Assembly (NCBI GenBank): GCA_037576195.1
Contig: CM075104.1
Location: forward strand, 11,734,211-11,798,210
Source of the DNA: Phytoseiulus persimilis
Taxonomy: Eukaryota > Arthropoda > Arachnida > Mesostigmata > Phytoseiidae
DNA length: 64,000 bases
Reading direction: 5' to 3'
Position numbers and translations under genes: made by a program. How positions within the stretch are numbered: position 1 is the stretch's first letter; every line of letters begins with the position of its first letter. Below are positions 22,251 through 33,300 of this stretch, piece after piece. The notes under the pieces are model-generated. The model did no database searches. It had not been told where the DNA came from and saw nothing but the letters and a program-made list of their open reading frames with translations.

Positions 22251-24253
22251 CTTACACTTGGACGACATCATCATCTCGAGCAGTACCCAAAAAGAACACG
22301 AACAACGGATCGATGTTTCGTTCAACCGTCTTCAAAAAGCCGGACTCAAAGTCCGCCTGGAGAAGTGTACACTGTTACAGCAGGAGATCAAATATCTCGG
22401 ATTCATCATCGACCGAAACGGACGGAGGCCCGACCCGGACGAAGTACAAGCCATCGTGGACATGCCCCGACCAACGAGCCAGACTCAACTCGGAGCGTTC
22501 CTGGGAATGACAACATTCTACAACAATTTCCTGCCTGACATGGCAGCGCTCAGAGAGCCGCTAAATCAACTCCTGAAGAAGGACAGAACGTTCAGTTGGA
22601 ACGCCGACTGCGAACGAGTGTTTATGAAAACAAAAGAATTATGTACTGCAGTCGCCTCTGCTCTTCACACATTTCGACCCCGCCTACCGATCACCGTATC
22701 CGCGGATGCATCCAGCTACGCTCTTGGATGCGTCAACATGCGCACGTTTGAAGACGGCTCAAAGAGGGCTATCCAACATGCGGCGAGATCACTCACAGAA
22801 ACCGAAAGGAAGTATGCTCAGATCGAAAAGGAGGTCCTCGCTATAGTGTTTGCCATTCGGAGATTCCATAAATATCTCTACGGCCGACGATTCACACTCA
22901 ATACCGACCACAAGCCACTTGTGACTGTCTTCCAGCCGGGAAACGGCATCTCCGCCCATTCAGCCAACCGCCTACAACGTTGGGCACTGATTTCGCTGGA
23001 TTACAACTTCGAGATCAAACACAAGAACACGAAGTAGTTCGGTGAAGCCGACGCCCTCAGTCGACTCATCAAGGAACGCCAAGCAAGCGGAAGTAAGGAG
23101 GACAAGATAATAGCACGCGTCGAAAAAGAAGTCGAAGACGAATTTTTCAAAAGCGTAAACCGCACTCCACTCACAGCGGAACAAATCGCAAGTGAGACAG
23201 CCAAGGACCCGCTCCTGCAGCAAGCAAGCAAACAAACACTTTCCGGCCAATGGCCAAAAGTGACGAAAGACAACAAGCTCTTCAATCTCGCATCAAGAAA
23301 AGGGTCCCTCAGCCTAGTAAAAGACTGCCTACTCTACGGAAATCGAGTCGTCATTCCAAGCTCCCTCAAACCGAAGGTGCTGGGAACTCTCCATGAGGGT
23401 CACTGTGATGAATGTCAGAAGGCAGGGAAGATGCCGAGAAAGGTGCCGTTGCAACCATGGCCGACCCCCGAAAACAGCGCCCATGGAACCGGTTCCACGC
23501 AGACTAGGCGGGACCCCTCGCAGGTTGGTACTACCTCATCATGGTAGATGCATTCTCAAAGTGGCCGGAAGTGTTCGCAACAAAGAAAATCACCGCGAAA
23601 CACACGATCGACCTATTCGACGACGCGTTCGCCCGATACGGTTTTCTGGAAGAACTCGTAACAGACAATGGATTACAGTTCGCCGCAGCAGAAACAAAAG
23701 AATACTGCGCCCTCCGCGGCATCAAATCACTTTTTCGGCCCCCTTCATGCCGATGTCGAATGGACAAGCCGAGCGTTTTGTCGACACGTTCAAGCACTCG
23801 CTGCAAAAGATGAAGGAAGAGGAGGGGACGGTCCCCGAAAAGGTCAGAACGATTCTGAGGACCTATCGGAACTCCCCAAACCGCGCCATATAAAGCAAGT
23901 GCCCGGCTGAGATGCTCCTCGGAAGACGACTCAGATCATCGCTGGACCTGGTGCGCCCGGTGTCGTACGTCGTGAACTCAATCAACCCATCGGGTCCATC
24001 GTACAGCGACAAAATGAAAAGCGATTTCGATCGCCATCATGGCGCTGCCGAGAGGTCATTTCAACCCAGCGACAAAGTTCACGCCGCCAGGTACCAAGGG
24101 GGGAAGTCCTCCTGGGTGCCGGGCGTTGTTCGCCGACGCACCGGCCAGGTGAACTACGAAGTAGAGGTCGGAGGGAGAATGGTCCATAAGCACGCCAACC
24201 AGCCGAAACCCCGGTACAACTCTAAAAAAGAAGAGCCCGACTGGGAAGAATAG
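22251..24253 (+). pseudogene. Gypsy element 2 pol, broken
   Basis: The reading starts at the RT catalytic motif (LHLDDIIISSS), then covers the connection and RNase H (SADASSYALGC, NTDHKPLV). It meets a TAG at 23036-23038 and resumes as FGEADALSRL. The integrase zinc finger is damaged: HEGHCDEC is present but much of the rest is lost. The catalytic core shows VDAFSKWPEVF and VTDNGLQF, and after a frameshift GQAERFVDTFK. The chromodomain-like C-terminus ends at 24253. Further open frames at 24255-24515 and 24495-24755 are charged tails with no recognised fold. Stops and shifts make it non-functional. Confidence 0.85.
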
Positions 24254-25079
24254 GCAATTCAGCTGGCTATCCGACTACCAACCTTCCGCCGGAGCAAAGC
24301 AGGGAAGGCCCCTCGGACCGAAGAGGAGGAAGGAAGCGGATCGAGCCCACGGATCGAGCCGGAGCCAGAGGAAGCCTCTGACAAGGCGAGGCTAATCCGC
24401 TCGTTCGACCGACTCGCTATCAAAGTAGACGAGAACGCGCGTCTCATGGAAAACGCCATTCAAAACGCAATCCTGGCAGTCAGAAACGCTCGGGATGCTA
24501 TCTCCGTCGACTAACCAACAGGCCTCGGCCGAGTTCTCCACAGGGAAGAAAGCGACCGATGACGCTCAAGCGACCCGTGCCGAAACGGCTTCGGACACCA
24601 GCGAGGCCGGCTACGACGGAGGTCACGACGACTCCATTATTTCCGAAGATGCCCAAGACTCCTCGGAGAGTCCCATAACGGAACCAACCGCCGAACGGCC
24701 TACTTCCACGAACGCTCCCGCGAAGTCAGACAGACCTCTCCGCGACGTCAGGTAAAAGGCCGTGACCGGATGAAAAAAGAACTCCGGCTCGTCTCGAGAG
24801 CGAGGCAGGCACGCCCCTAGGCGATGAGATATAGGGATGAGTGAACAGGGAGAACGACGCTCCCTGATTCCACTCCGATCACACTTCGTGATCGAACCGG
24901 GTGAGGTTGAGATCTCACCATGCTCGGGACTTCTTGTATGTGAGTGAGCATCGTGATGTTCGCCCTTTTCTTCTGGTGGTTGTGCATGCCTTCCGACAGC
25001 AGCGACTGAGACCTGTGGAAAATCATATACCACGGCAGCAGGATCCTTCGAACTTGAGAACCCCATCACGAGGGGGAGG

Positions 25080-25296
25080 TGTTGGGTCGGGAGCCTCCGG
25101 AGTGACACCGCCCACAAAGGGAGCGAGATGACTCTAGGAGAGAGTCCACGGAGGGAAGACTGTGTCAACGAGCGCATGTGTAGGACCAGAATAAAGTAGT
25201 CCAGATTCGGCCGTAAAACAGTTCAGACGTGTTTTTATTCAAACCTCCCGGTTTATCCTAGTGTGGACAGAAAGTTGAAGTACCAAACCCGTGACA
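25080..25296 (+). repeat. 3' LTR of gypsy element 2
   Basis: It starts TGTTGGG immediately after the purine tract, ends CCGTGACA, and contains AATAAA at about 25190. Length is 217 bp. No partner 5' LTR exists in the window, so the borders are inferred from the TG...CA rule and the purine tract. Confidence 0.7.
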
Positions 25297-26527
25297 GATA
25301 CAACAAATACCAATGGTGAAATCCTACAAGTATCTTTGGCCCGATCTATCGGCAGAGGAAGACTATCTCACCAAACACTGGGAGAATATGTTCACTGTCA
25401 ATTGTGATGACCGATATATTCGCGCGTCCCCCGAGCCTCGAATGTCGAGACAACGTCGCCTCTCCCCCGAGAACAACAATAAAGAGTTAGTCTGCTAAGT
25501 GCAGTTGTGAGGTGTTCAACCAAATCATCACCCGTCATCTTTTTCCATGTCGATCTTCAATCTGGCCTTGAAACGTCCTGAACTCGAGTGAGGACCCCGT
25601 AGACCGTACTCCACATTCACCAAAGCCAACCTAGCTAGCCAGAGACTTTACTCGAGAACCCTATGGAGCTTCAATGGATTTGAGGTGACAAAAATTCTCT
25701 GGAAAGCTACAGCGGTCCCGAAACTCACATATTGCAACTCAGTGATAACCATGCCGAAGAGACTGAGAAACCACATCGAGGTCGGGAAAAGAGAGGCGGG
25801 ACGGTGGGCCCTTTGCATACCACACTCCACCATACCCAACGAATTCACGGAGGGTGAACTGATGTACTTCGAGAGAATAAAACAAATGGACCCACACACA
25901 CATGGCCGAAACTTTTCCTCCAGGCTACCGAAACAACAAGCACCAGGTTCAAAGCGACAGAGAGACTCAGAAACCTGAGAACACAATTTGACCTGAGTGA
26001 CTTCGGAATAGCCAGAAACAGATCAGGACAGCCAATGTGGAACGCATTCCGCATAGACCTTGGAAAAAAGGTGCAAGATAAACTGGACTCTACGTGGAAA
26101 CAAGCCATGCATTCCAAATCCATTGGCGTGTTATCGGCGACACAAGGAGTCCAGAGGTCTCCAACAAAGGCTGCACGACAACACTCGCCGAAACCAGCTT
26201 TTAGCTCTAACGAGAGCAGGGAAGTTAACCATCCTGAAAAAGCACCGGAACCGTGACCCTTCCATCGACATCAAATGCCCAAGATGCGACATAACCGAAA
26301 CGGACAGACACGTGGTCCTGGGATGCGAGGAAGACGCTTTCTCCCAAGAGGAATTCCCCTATCGCATTGGACTCTCGCCGAACACAACTCAGGCAGTCCT
26401 ACGGAGGACGAAAACCACCCTGATAAACTGGGGGAGACAAGATCTGTGACTACAGTTCAACTCACCCCTGTAATAAGAAGGGTTCATATGATGTATATGG
26501 AAGATCAAATAAATCCAATCCAATCCA
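25297..26527 (+). mobile_element. 3' end of a LINE (post-RT region) with (AATCC)n tail
   Basis: The plus strand encodes the region after RT (YKYLWPDLSAEED, ILWKATAVPKLTYCNSV) and, after frameshifts, a C-terminal finger (CPRCDITETDRHVVLGC, 26273-26330). The CDS ends near 26449. The 3' UTR has AAATAAA and a microsatellite-like tail of AATCC repeats ending near 26527, typical of several LINE clades. The coding part is interrupted by a 220-bp solo LTR at 25396. Since the LTR plus its duplicated 5 bp is 225 bp, the frame resumes in phase afterwards. I cannot place the clade firmly. Confidence 0.75.
25396..25615 (+). mobile_element. Solo LTR (220 bp) nested in the LINE fragment
   Basis: It starts TGTCAATTGTG and ends TACTCCACA, and is flanked by identical 5-bp repeats TTCAC (25391-25395 and 25616-25620). 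It is the same family as the solo LTR at 8290-8509 but in the other orientation. It contains GATATATT and, downstream of it, AATAAA. Confidence 0.92.
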
Positions 26528-26529
26528 AG

Positions 26530-28018
26530 TCGGGGGTGTTGATTCCGAAGTTTCCCCCGTGCCCCTCTATACAGGGCCATTTGTTTGGCATACGTAGCCC
26601 TCCCCTCAGCTCCCCGGTCCCGACGTCCCAGCCAGCTCGCCGTTCTGCTGGCAGTCCTTAGTAGGCCGATGCACCGTTGGCGCAGAGCGGCCACTTCCTC
26701 GTTCCACCAGTAAATCGGTCTATCCATCCCCTTGTAGTTCCGTTTTGCCCCCCCCCCCCTGCTACATGCGTTGGTGAGAATACTTTCCAGCATATCGGCG
26801 CTCAAGTTGACCCCGATTAGGTTCCTGCAGCGCCTATCGATGTAGTCCTTCATCCTGGCAAGATCTGGCTCTCTGAACTGCCAGCTCCCACCCGGCCTCG
26901 ACTGCCGTAAGTGTCCCCTCCCCCGCACCGTGGAAATTATCTACCGGTCTTCTTCCCTCTTTGGCCAACCAAACACTCCCCGAGCTCCCCAAGAAAACTC
27001 CTGAAATCATCTAGGGGCCTGTTGGGCGATATAAAGCACGAGTAGAAAACCCCGATGCCATCGATCTCCATCCAGATGAAGCCACTGCTCCCGCCCGTCC
27101 CCCCCAGTTTCAGTGACCCATTATTATCCGTCACCCAACCTGCTTTGCCACATGCTTCGTCTCAGATCGAGCCTCCATGGCCCCTGGCAATCGCCTCGTT
27201 GGTTTCCGAGAGCAACGCCGAATCCACCCGCATCTCCTTGACCAACTTTTCAAGCATGCTGTGGGCATCCCTACTCCTGGTCAGATTAATTCGCATTATG
27301 GTTATCCCGCCCATTCAGTTCTGTTTTCTATACCCCACAGTGGTCCACCCGTCCGCCGCGGGCACATTCTTCCTTCTGCCCCGTTTCATCGCCCCGTTGA
27401 TATCCCTCATTTTTCTTCCCCTCTCCGGGCAGGAGTTGCTGTCCGCTCGGTGCCCCTCAGAATTACGAACTTAACATCTGGGTTGGGCTGCGGTGCAGTC
27501 CTTCGCCGAGTGCACAGCTGCACCACATCTGCAGCATACTTTCCCGTCCCCTCCCTTCATCGTGCACTCTCACGCCATATGCCCCGGGACGTGACACCTG
27601 AAGCAGGTCTGGACCTCGACCCACCACTCGGTTCGACCTCACCGGCTTCCAAGCCGGAGCGTCCTATGCTGCAGAAGGGCTCACGCAGCGTCCGCAGGTA
27701 AGGTAACCAGGGCCCTCAATACTTCAGCCCTCACCAGACGGGGCTCATCCACCGCGACCTTGGCACTCTCCGGCATCCGCAGTAGACTCCGAAGAGTTCT
27801 CTCCGCCCATCCCTCCGCTCTATCCCAAGAGAGCCACCGGTCTCAGTCCCGTTCCCTCCCTCACTTCCGCCTCCAAGTCGGCGCTCTCCTCGAGAACCCT
27901 CGTGAAATCCCTTCCCGCTCCCTGCCGCTGCTCCTCGAGCCTAATAATGAGACTCCCGTCCCCATCCTTCATCGGGACTTCATTGGAGCTCGCGCGGAAC
28001 TTCTATCTAAGATGATGT
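26530..28018 (-). pseudogene. R1-type LINE copy d (ORF1 C-terminus and start of ORF2), broken
   Basis: Reading down the minus strand, the ORF1 gag core starts near 28000 (DGDGSLIIRLEE), with frameshifts and stops through the zinc-knuckle region near 27480-27300. ORF2 begins near 27290, has endonuclease sequence at 27134-26937 (SSGFIWMEIDGIGVFYSCF) and continues through the linker at 26928-26550 (IYWWNEEVAALRQRC). It ends at about 26530, abutting the tail of the plus-strand LINE. The missing upstream part of ORF1 may be the fragment at 36625-36992, because this block is interrupted by SINE and BEL insertions. Confidence 0.8.
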
Positions 28019-28315
28019 AACAGCACGATACCAATGTATTCCATATTCATGTGTATGGATGTGATGAAGCCGCGATACGCAAGGGAGATTCACGATAACT
28101 TCTCTAGGAATCGCGCCAGAAATCGAATGAGGAATTCGATTGCGGAAACTTCCACGCTTCCAACTACGAAACGACGGAAGCTTGTTATGGGATCCGTTGC
28201 TTCGGATTTCTGAAGCTCCCCGAAACTACTAGCGGGGCTGTGGATAAACTTTCTTGCGGTGTGAGGGTTTTCGAGATGATTTCTTCAATGTTGCGCACGG
28301 AAGATCTAAATTCGG
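28019..28315. other. Unrecognised stretch between LINE copy d and a SINE
   Basis: No gene or known repeat is visible. Together with 28592-28657 and 36475-36624 it forms about 500 bp of older DNA into which the SINE and the BEL element inserted. The last 13 bp (28303-28315) are the SINE target duplication. Confidence 0.4.
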
Positions 28316-28591
28316 ATTCGGCTCGTTGGCCGTGTGGCATAAACCAACGCCTCGGGTACCACGCCAAGCTAGCAATCGCGGCTTTGATCCCCGGTTGACA
28401 ACAAAAATTCCTTATGTGGTAAAAAGAGGATTTAATTTGTATCAGAATTAAATCTGAACCATCTTAAGAACCAAGCCCACCGCCCGCAATGGGATTTGCG
28501 AGGCTATAGGGAGTGTCACTGAAGCAATACCGAAAGGTGATCCCGGGACACTTCTGAGGGCTGGCTGAGAGGTTCAGGCGGAGAACAATGA
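28316..28591 (+). mobile_element. tRNA-derived SINE, copy 1 (276 bp)
   Basis: The element starts with a tRNA-like head (GGCTCGTTGGCCGTGTGGC), with a degenerate B box (GGCTTTGATCC). It continues into a conserved body (ATCTGAACCATCTTAAG, CACCGCCCGCAATGGG) and ends near 28591. It is flanked by a 13-bp duplication, GATCTAAATTCGG, at 28303-28315 and 28592-28604. Two more copies are at 38150-38425 and 61114-61300. Confidence 0.88.
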
Positions 28592-28657
28592 TCTAAATTC
28601 GGTGCGCGCATGCGCTCGCTGTTCTGAGCCCACAGGTTTGCGAATAAGAGAGCATGG

Positions 28658-29115
28658 TGATGCAAAACCTGCAGTCTCCAACCTGGGTATTGACGAGTCG
28701 CTTTTGGATGGTTCGTACCGGCCGCAGCCGTCCCAGGTGGCCTGTGGAAATTGCACTTATTGAGAGCGCTGGCTCTCCCGTGCCGTTTGTTTGAACGGCG
28801 AGTAAGTTACTGAACGTGCAATGTTCCGCCCTGCGGCGCTGCCACGCAGCTAACCGCCGTGCACCCTGGGAGCGACTTGACCATTTTTATTCTCATTCAC
28901 ATATCGAATAGCCGTACTGCTGACGGGCCCTTTACCTAGATACAGAGATGCAGGTAGCGCCCTGGCGCTACACTCTCAGAATTCTAGGTGAAATGGAGCG
29001 ATCCTGTGTTTCCAACCGGTGCGCTTGTGGCGCCCCGCGGTGGCCTACGGCCGAACTACCGGAATCGCTTCCACGAAAGTGTCGAGACTCTGGGGTCCGA
29101 CCACCTTTCGTGACA
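28658..29115 (-). repeat. BEL/Pao 3' LTR
   Basis: 458 bp with TG...CA ends. On the minus strand it starts TGTCACGAAAGG and contains AATAAAAATGG as a likely polyadenylation signal. It matches 36017-36474 with one visible difference (near 28982 versus 36341). Confidence 0.95.
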
Positions 29116-29581
29116 CTCCCGCCGAACCGGGCTCCGGTTCTGATTCTAATTAGACAATTCATTTACACACTTGTTGTACCTACTCCAATGTTGCTTCGGC
29201 GAGACTGGAGCCACTCGTCTCCAGCAACCGGAGAGTTTCGCGCTACATGAGACATTGAGCACACTTGATCTGCACATCCGAAACTCCGAAGAAAGCCTGC
29301 CATGCCATTTGACACCGTAATCCCGATATCTTCTCATGCAAAGACCAAGGAACATGATTGGATGATCATGGACGAATCACACTCCGGAACCGCACTGGCG
29401 GTGACTTTTACTCCACCCCCAATGTGCTCTAGACAATAAAACCCGTCAAAGCAACTTCCACTTGTTCTCTGTTTCTCGACGTTGAAGCACGTGCCTCACC
29501 CCGCGATTTCTCCTGGAAGTTTCCTTCAACTCTATCATCCACCGCACCGTAAGTTGTGACCCCGACTGTGATTCCCGTACT

Positions 29582-30318
29582 ATGCCGCTTAGTTCTGACC
29601 CTGCCGAGATTCTTCCATGCTCCTGTTTCCAGGTCAACATGGCCAACGCCTTCAATCATACCCACGAGCGCATTGGCCGCCAGGGCATGCACTTGGAGTA
29701 CGCTTGCACTCCCCGCGGATTCCTTGATCTGATGTGGCGTATCACGTGCCCTGGCTTTGAGGCTCTGGGCGACGCCGCCCGGGGGCAATATCTGGATTAC
29801 TACCTTGCCGCAGCCAGCCCGGCCGCCCTGCGCACTCTTTCCGCCAGTGCGGAAGGGTGCCGGCGCGCCGGCTGCCCCCGTGCACTCTCACGTTTGGCCA
29901 CGGCGCTGATTGACGCCAACTGGCTTTTACCACTCACCGCGCCCGCTTTGAGTCCACTGCCGATACCCCTGCCGCCGCAGTCCCTGGGTGCCATGCCGCC
30001 CTTGCCACGCGCTTGCAAGCGAACCGTCCGCCCCCCGCTGCCGGCACCATCGCCAGCTCCGACCAAGCCGCCGCCGCCGCCAACTTTGACTACGCCGCCG
30101 CCAACTTTGACTACACCGCCGCCGCCGCCAACCCTGACCACGCCGCCGCCGCCGCCAACTTTGACTACGCCGCCGCCGCCGCCAACCCTGACCACGCCGC
30201 CGCCGCCGCCGCCCAGGCGGCCGCGTCGGCCGCCAGACTGGCCCGGGAGATCGCTGATTGGAACGACGAGGACCCCCCGCCCGAGATAGTGGGCTCCTGT
30301 GTTTGGAGGGATGAATAA
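29582..30318 (+). CDS. Antisense ORF inside the BEL element, unknown function
   Basis: An open frame on the strand opposite to gag-pol begins at ATG 29582 (or 29639) and encodes an uncharacterised protein (HLEYACTPRGFLDLMWRIT, then an alanine-rich helix-like part). It stays open to 30289 as a Pro/Thr-rich tail. A second frame at 30013-30318 gives an Ala-rich repeat (NFDYAAAAANPDHA) and a more natural end (REIADWNDEDPPPEIVG), with its stop overlapping an AATAAA at 30317. A frameshift or unrecognised intron near 29940 may join the two. GCC-rich tandem repeats lie at about 30060-30220. BEL elements with a third gene normally carry a sense env here, so this may be a captured or antisense accessory gene. 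I do not recognise the family. Confidence 0.45.
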
Positions 30319-30369
30319 TAAATACGATGTACATAGACCCCCCCCCCGGATTGGTCTGACTCCTGTTCT

Positions 30370-33300
30370 TTAATTTACGGCTGGCGCCACATCTATCTTG
30401 TAGAGTAGCTGGATGGGTCTTTTCAGGAATTTCCCCGTCGGTAGTCGCACGATCACGGTTCTGACGCGTCCGTCTGAGCCTCCCTCCCCGCGGCAAACAG
30501 AATGCACGCGGGCCATGGGCCAGTACGCTCGTGACGCCGCTGGATCATCTAGGAGCACTATATCGCCCTCTTTCAATGATCTACTTTCTACCGGTAGCCT
30601 TGCTAAATTGGATTTCAGCTGAACCAAGTACTCTTTGCGATATCTTGCCCAAAACGCGTTCATGATGTTCTGCTGATATTTCCATCTTTCCGATAATATG
30701 ATTGGTGTGGCTAACTCCGACGTGTTTATCACGTTCGTTAGATCTGGCAGCGCTGGCTGCACTTGGTTCCCGTATAACAAATCTGACGGCCTTAACGGTA
30801 GCAGCTCATCGGGATTCGTGCTGACGCACGTTAACGGCCTGTCGTTCACTATTTTCTCGATGTCCGTGAGAATCGTTTCTAGTTCCCTAAACGTGGGAAT
30901 GTTCCTCCCCAGGATTTTCCTCAACGGGCGTTTAATCGTCCCTATTAGCCTTTCCGTGAAACCATTCCTCCACGGCGCCCTCTCCGTCGAGTGAAACCAA
31001 CTGAGCGAATTCTTTGCTAGAAAACTCTGCGTTTCCGCCGCTCTTGACAAATCGAACATGGCTTTCACTTCTTTCGCCGCCCGTCGGAACGCAGCGGCGT
31101 TGTCCGAATAAAAAGCTTTAACCGTGGGGTTCCTGTTGTAGAACCGCCGCATGGCCATCAAGAATTCATACGTGGATAAATTCTCGACCAGTTCTATCCT
31201 TACTGCCCTCGCTACTGGACATACGAAAATCATTGCATACGCTGGAACCTTTCTCCCAGCGGAATTCCTGACCGTGAGTGGTCCCGCCGCGTCAACACCT
31301 GTTGTGTGAAACGCTGGTGCTGTGGCCACTCTGAACCCAGGCAAGTCCGGCATCTCTTCGGCCGCTGGTCGCGCCTTGAAACGATCGCATGTGCGACACG
31401 CCACCAGCGCCTTGCTAGCGGCACGACGTGCTCTTAACACGAGAAACCTCCTCCTTAACCGCTGTAGAATCCCTTGCACCGCGCCGGCGTGCAGACATAG
31501 TTGCTCATGCGTCCACCGAATGTATGCCGCTACCACCTCGTTCTCTCCTGGAAGAATCACTGGATTCTTGATGTCGAACGTGACATCTTTGAGATTACTC
31601 AACCTCGACCGACACCTGATGAGCCCGTCCGCATCCAGGAATGGACTGAACTGGAAAATCTCGCTCTTTTTCGACAGCTCCTTGAGCCCCTGGCTGAGTT
31701 CTGCCCCGAAATGCTGCTGTTGCACCCGTTTGAACACCTCCCGTTCCGTAGCTTGCCATTCTGGCGCCGTGACTGTCTGTAGCCACTGTGGTTTGAGAAC
31801 CCTCTTATACCGTCTCCATCGAAAGATGTACGCCAAAACTCTCATCGACTTCGCCCAAGAAGAGCCCAACGGTATATTCAGCATTCCTACGCTCGCCGTG
31901 GTTGCTCCAACGAAACACTGCGACCTTTTCTCGCTCGCGACCTCCCGTTCTAGCTCGTCTGGGTTTAAGGAATGACTCCGAGGCATACCCATAGTTCCCA
32001 ACCAACTCGGTCCCGACAACCAGAACTTTCTGAGTTCCGCCGTATCTAGCGCTGAGAATCTCGAAACAAGATCTGCCGGGTTGTCCGCTGTTCTGACGTA
32101 TCTCCATTGCCGTGCTTCCGAACTACTCTGGATTTCTCTGATGCGGTTCTCCACAAAGCTCTCCCACCGCTCCGGTCGATCTCTAATCCAAGCTAGGACA
32201 CATGCGTTGTCGCACCAGAAATTCACCGATACAAAGGGAACGTTCACCGCCTCGCCAATTTTCTTCGCGATCCTCGTGGCAACAATGGCACCCAACAGCT
32301 CCAGTCTATGGATGGACCATTCCCCCTTCAACGGTGCTACTCTGCCCTTCGCCATTATGAAAGCTACCTTCACGTTACCCGGCTCGCCGATATCTCTCGC
32401 ATATGCTACGCAACCATAACCCAACAAACTGGCATCGCAAAATACATGCAGTTCTTGCGCGCTGGCGCACGTCTGCCCAACCATCTTCCCGAAATTCCGC
32501 TCGACGCGGACATCTTTCACGTGCATTAAGCGACCCGTGGTTTCCAAATATTCCGCCTTATCTGCCTCGTCTAGCGGTGCGTCCCAATCTAGTTTTTTCT
32601 GCCAGTACTTCTGGAGCAGCCTCTTGAATCCTAGCATTATTGGCGCGACAAGACCGATTGGATCGAAAACTTGACTAGCGCCCTTCAGCAAAGCTCTCTT
32701 CGATGGAGAACCCGCCTTGAAAAACTCGATTGTCTTAGTCGCGTCAATATGCAGCGAATCCGCTCTTTGATTCCATCGGACGCCCAGAAATTTGAAATTC
32801 TCGTCTTGGAACGTGACGGTCGCATCCGGATATTTTGCTGTGATGAATTCCCCGAGTTCCGCTGAATTCGTTGACCACTTCTTGAGCGGAAAACATCCCG
32901 CAGCAAACGACTCATTCAGGACTTCCACCACTTTTTGTCCCTGTTGGACATTTTCCGCGCCTGCCAATAGATCGTCGACGTAGAAATATTTCTTTACGAA
33001 TTCAAGGAGTGTTCGATGCTCCGGTCTCCGCGCGATCGTGTGCTCTAGATGCAATCGGATCCCCGCGCAGTGTTGGAATGGTGCCGAGATCAAGCCGAAT
33101 GACAACCGACACGATCGCATTTCTCGAAACTTGGCTCTCGGATTCTTGCTGATTCCTAACGGCCACAGAAACCTCAAAAACTTCCTATGTTCCGGCGTGA
33201 TTTTGAATTGTAGATATGCCCTTTCTATATCTGCCGTTATGACTATTGGCAACTGACGAAACTGTAACACCACCGCAATCAACTCCCTAATGAGATTTTC

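Larger units (their letters stand above)
22251..25296 (+). mobile_element. Ty3/gypsy element 2 (Mag-like), 5' truncated, with 3' LTR
   Basis: A degraded pol (RT from its LDD motif, RNase H, integrase) is followed by a C-terminal charged region, a polypurine tract (AGGGGGAGG at 25071-25079) and a 217-bp 3' LTR ending at 25296. Everything upstream of the RT catalytic motif is missing. The Mag-like label rests on the RNase H and integrase peptides and the TGTTGGG LTR start after a G-rich tract. Confidence 0.8.

Noticed and set aside
28316..28400. A tRNA gene
   Set aside because: The tRNA-like head with A/B boxes belongs to a 276-bp SINE with target duplications. No complete cloverleaf is kept.
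29927..30496. A sense-strand Arg-rich ORF after BEL pol, considered as env
   Set aside because: It overlaps the pol C-terminus and the GCC repeat, is almost only Arg/Ser/Trp repeats, and has no signal peptide or membrane segment.
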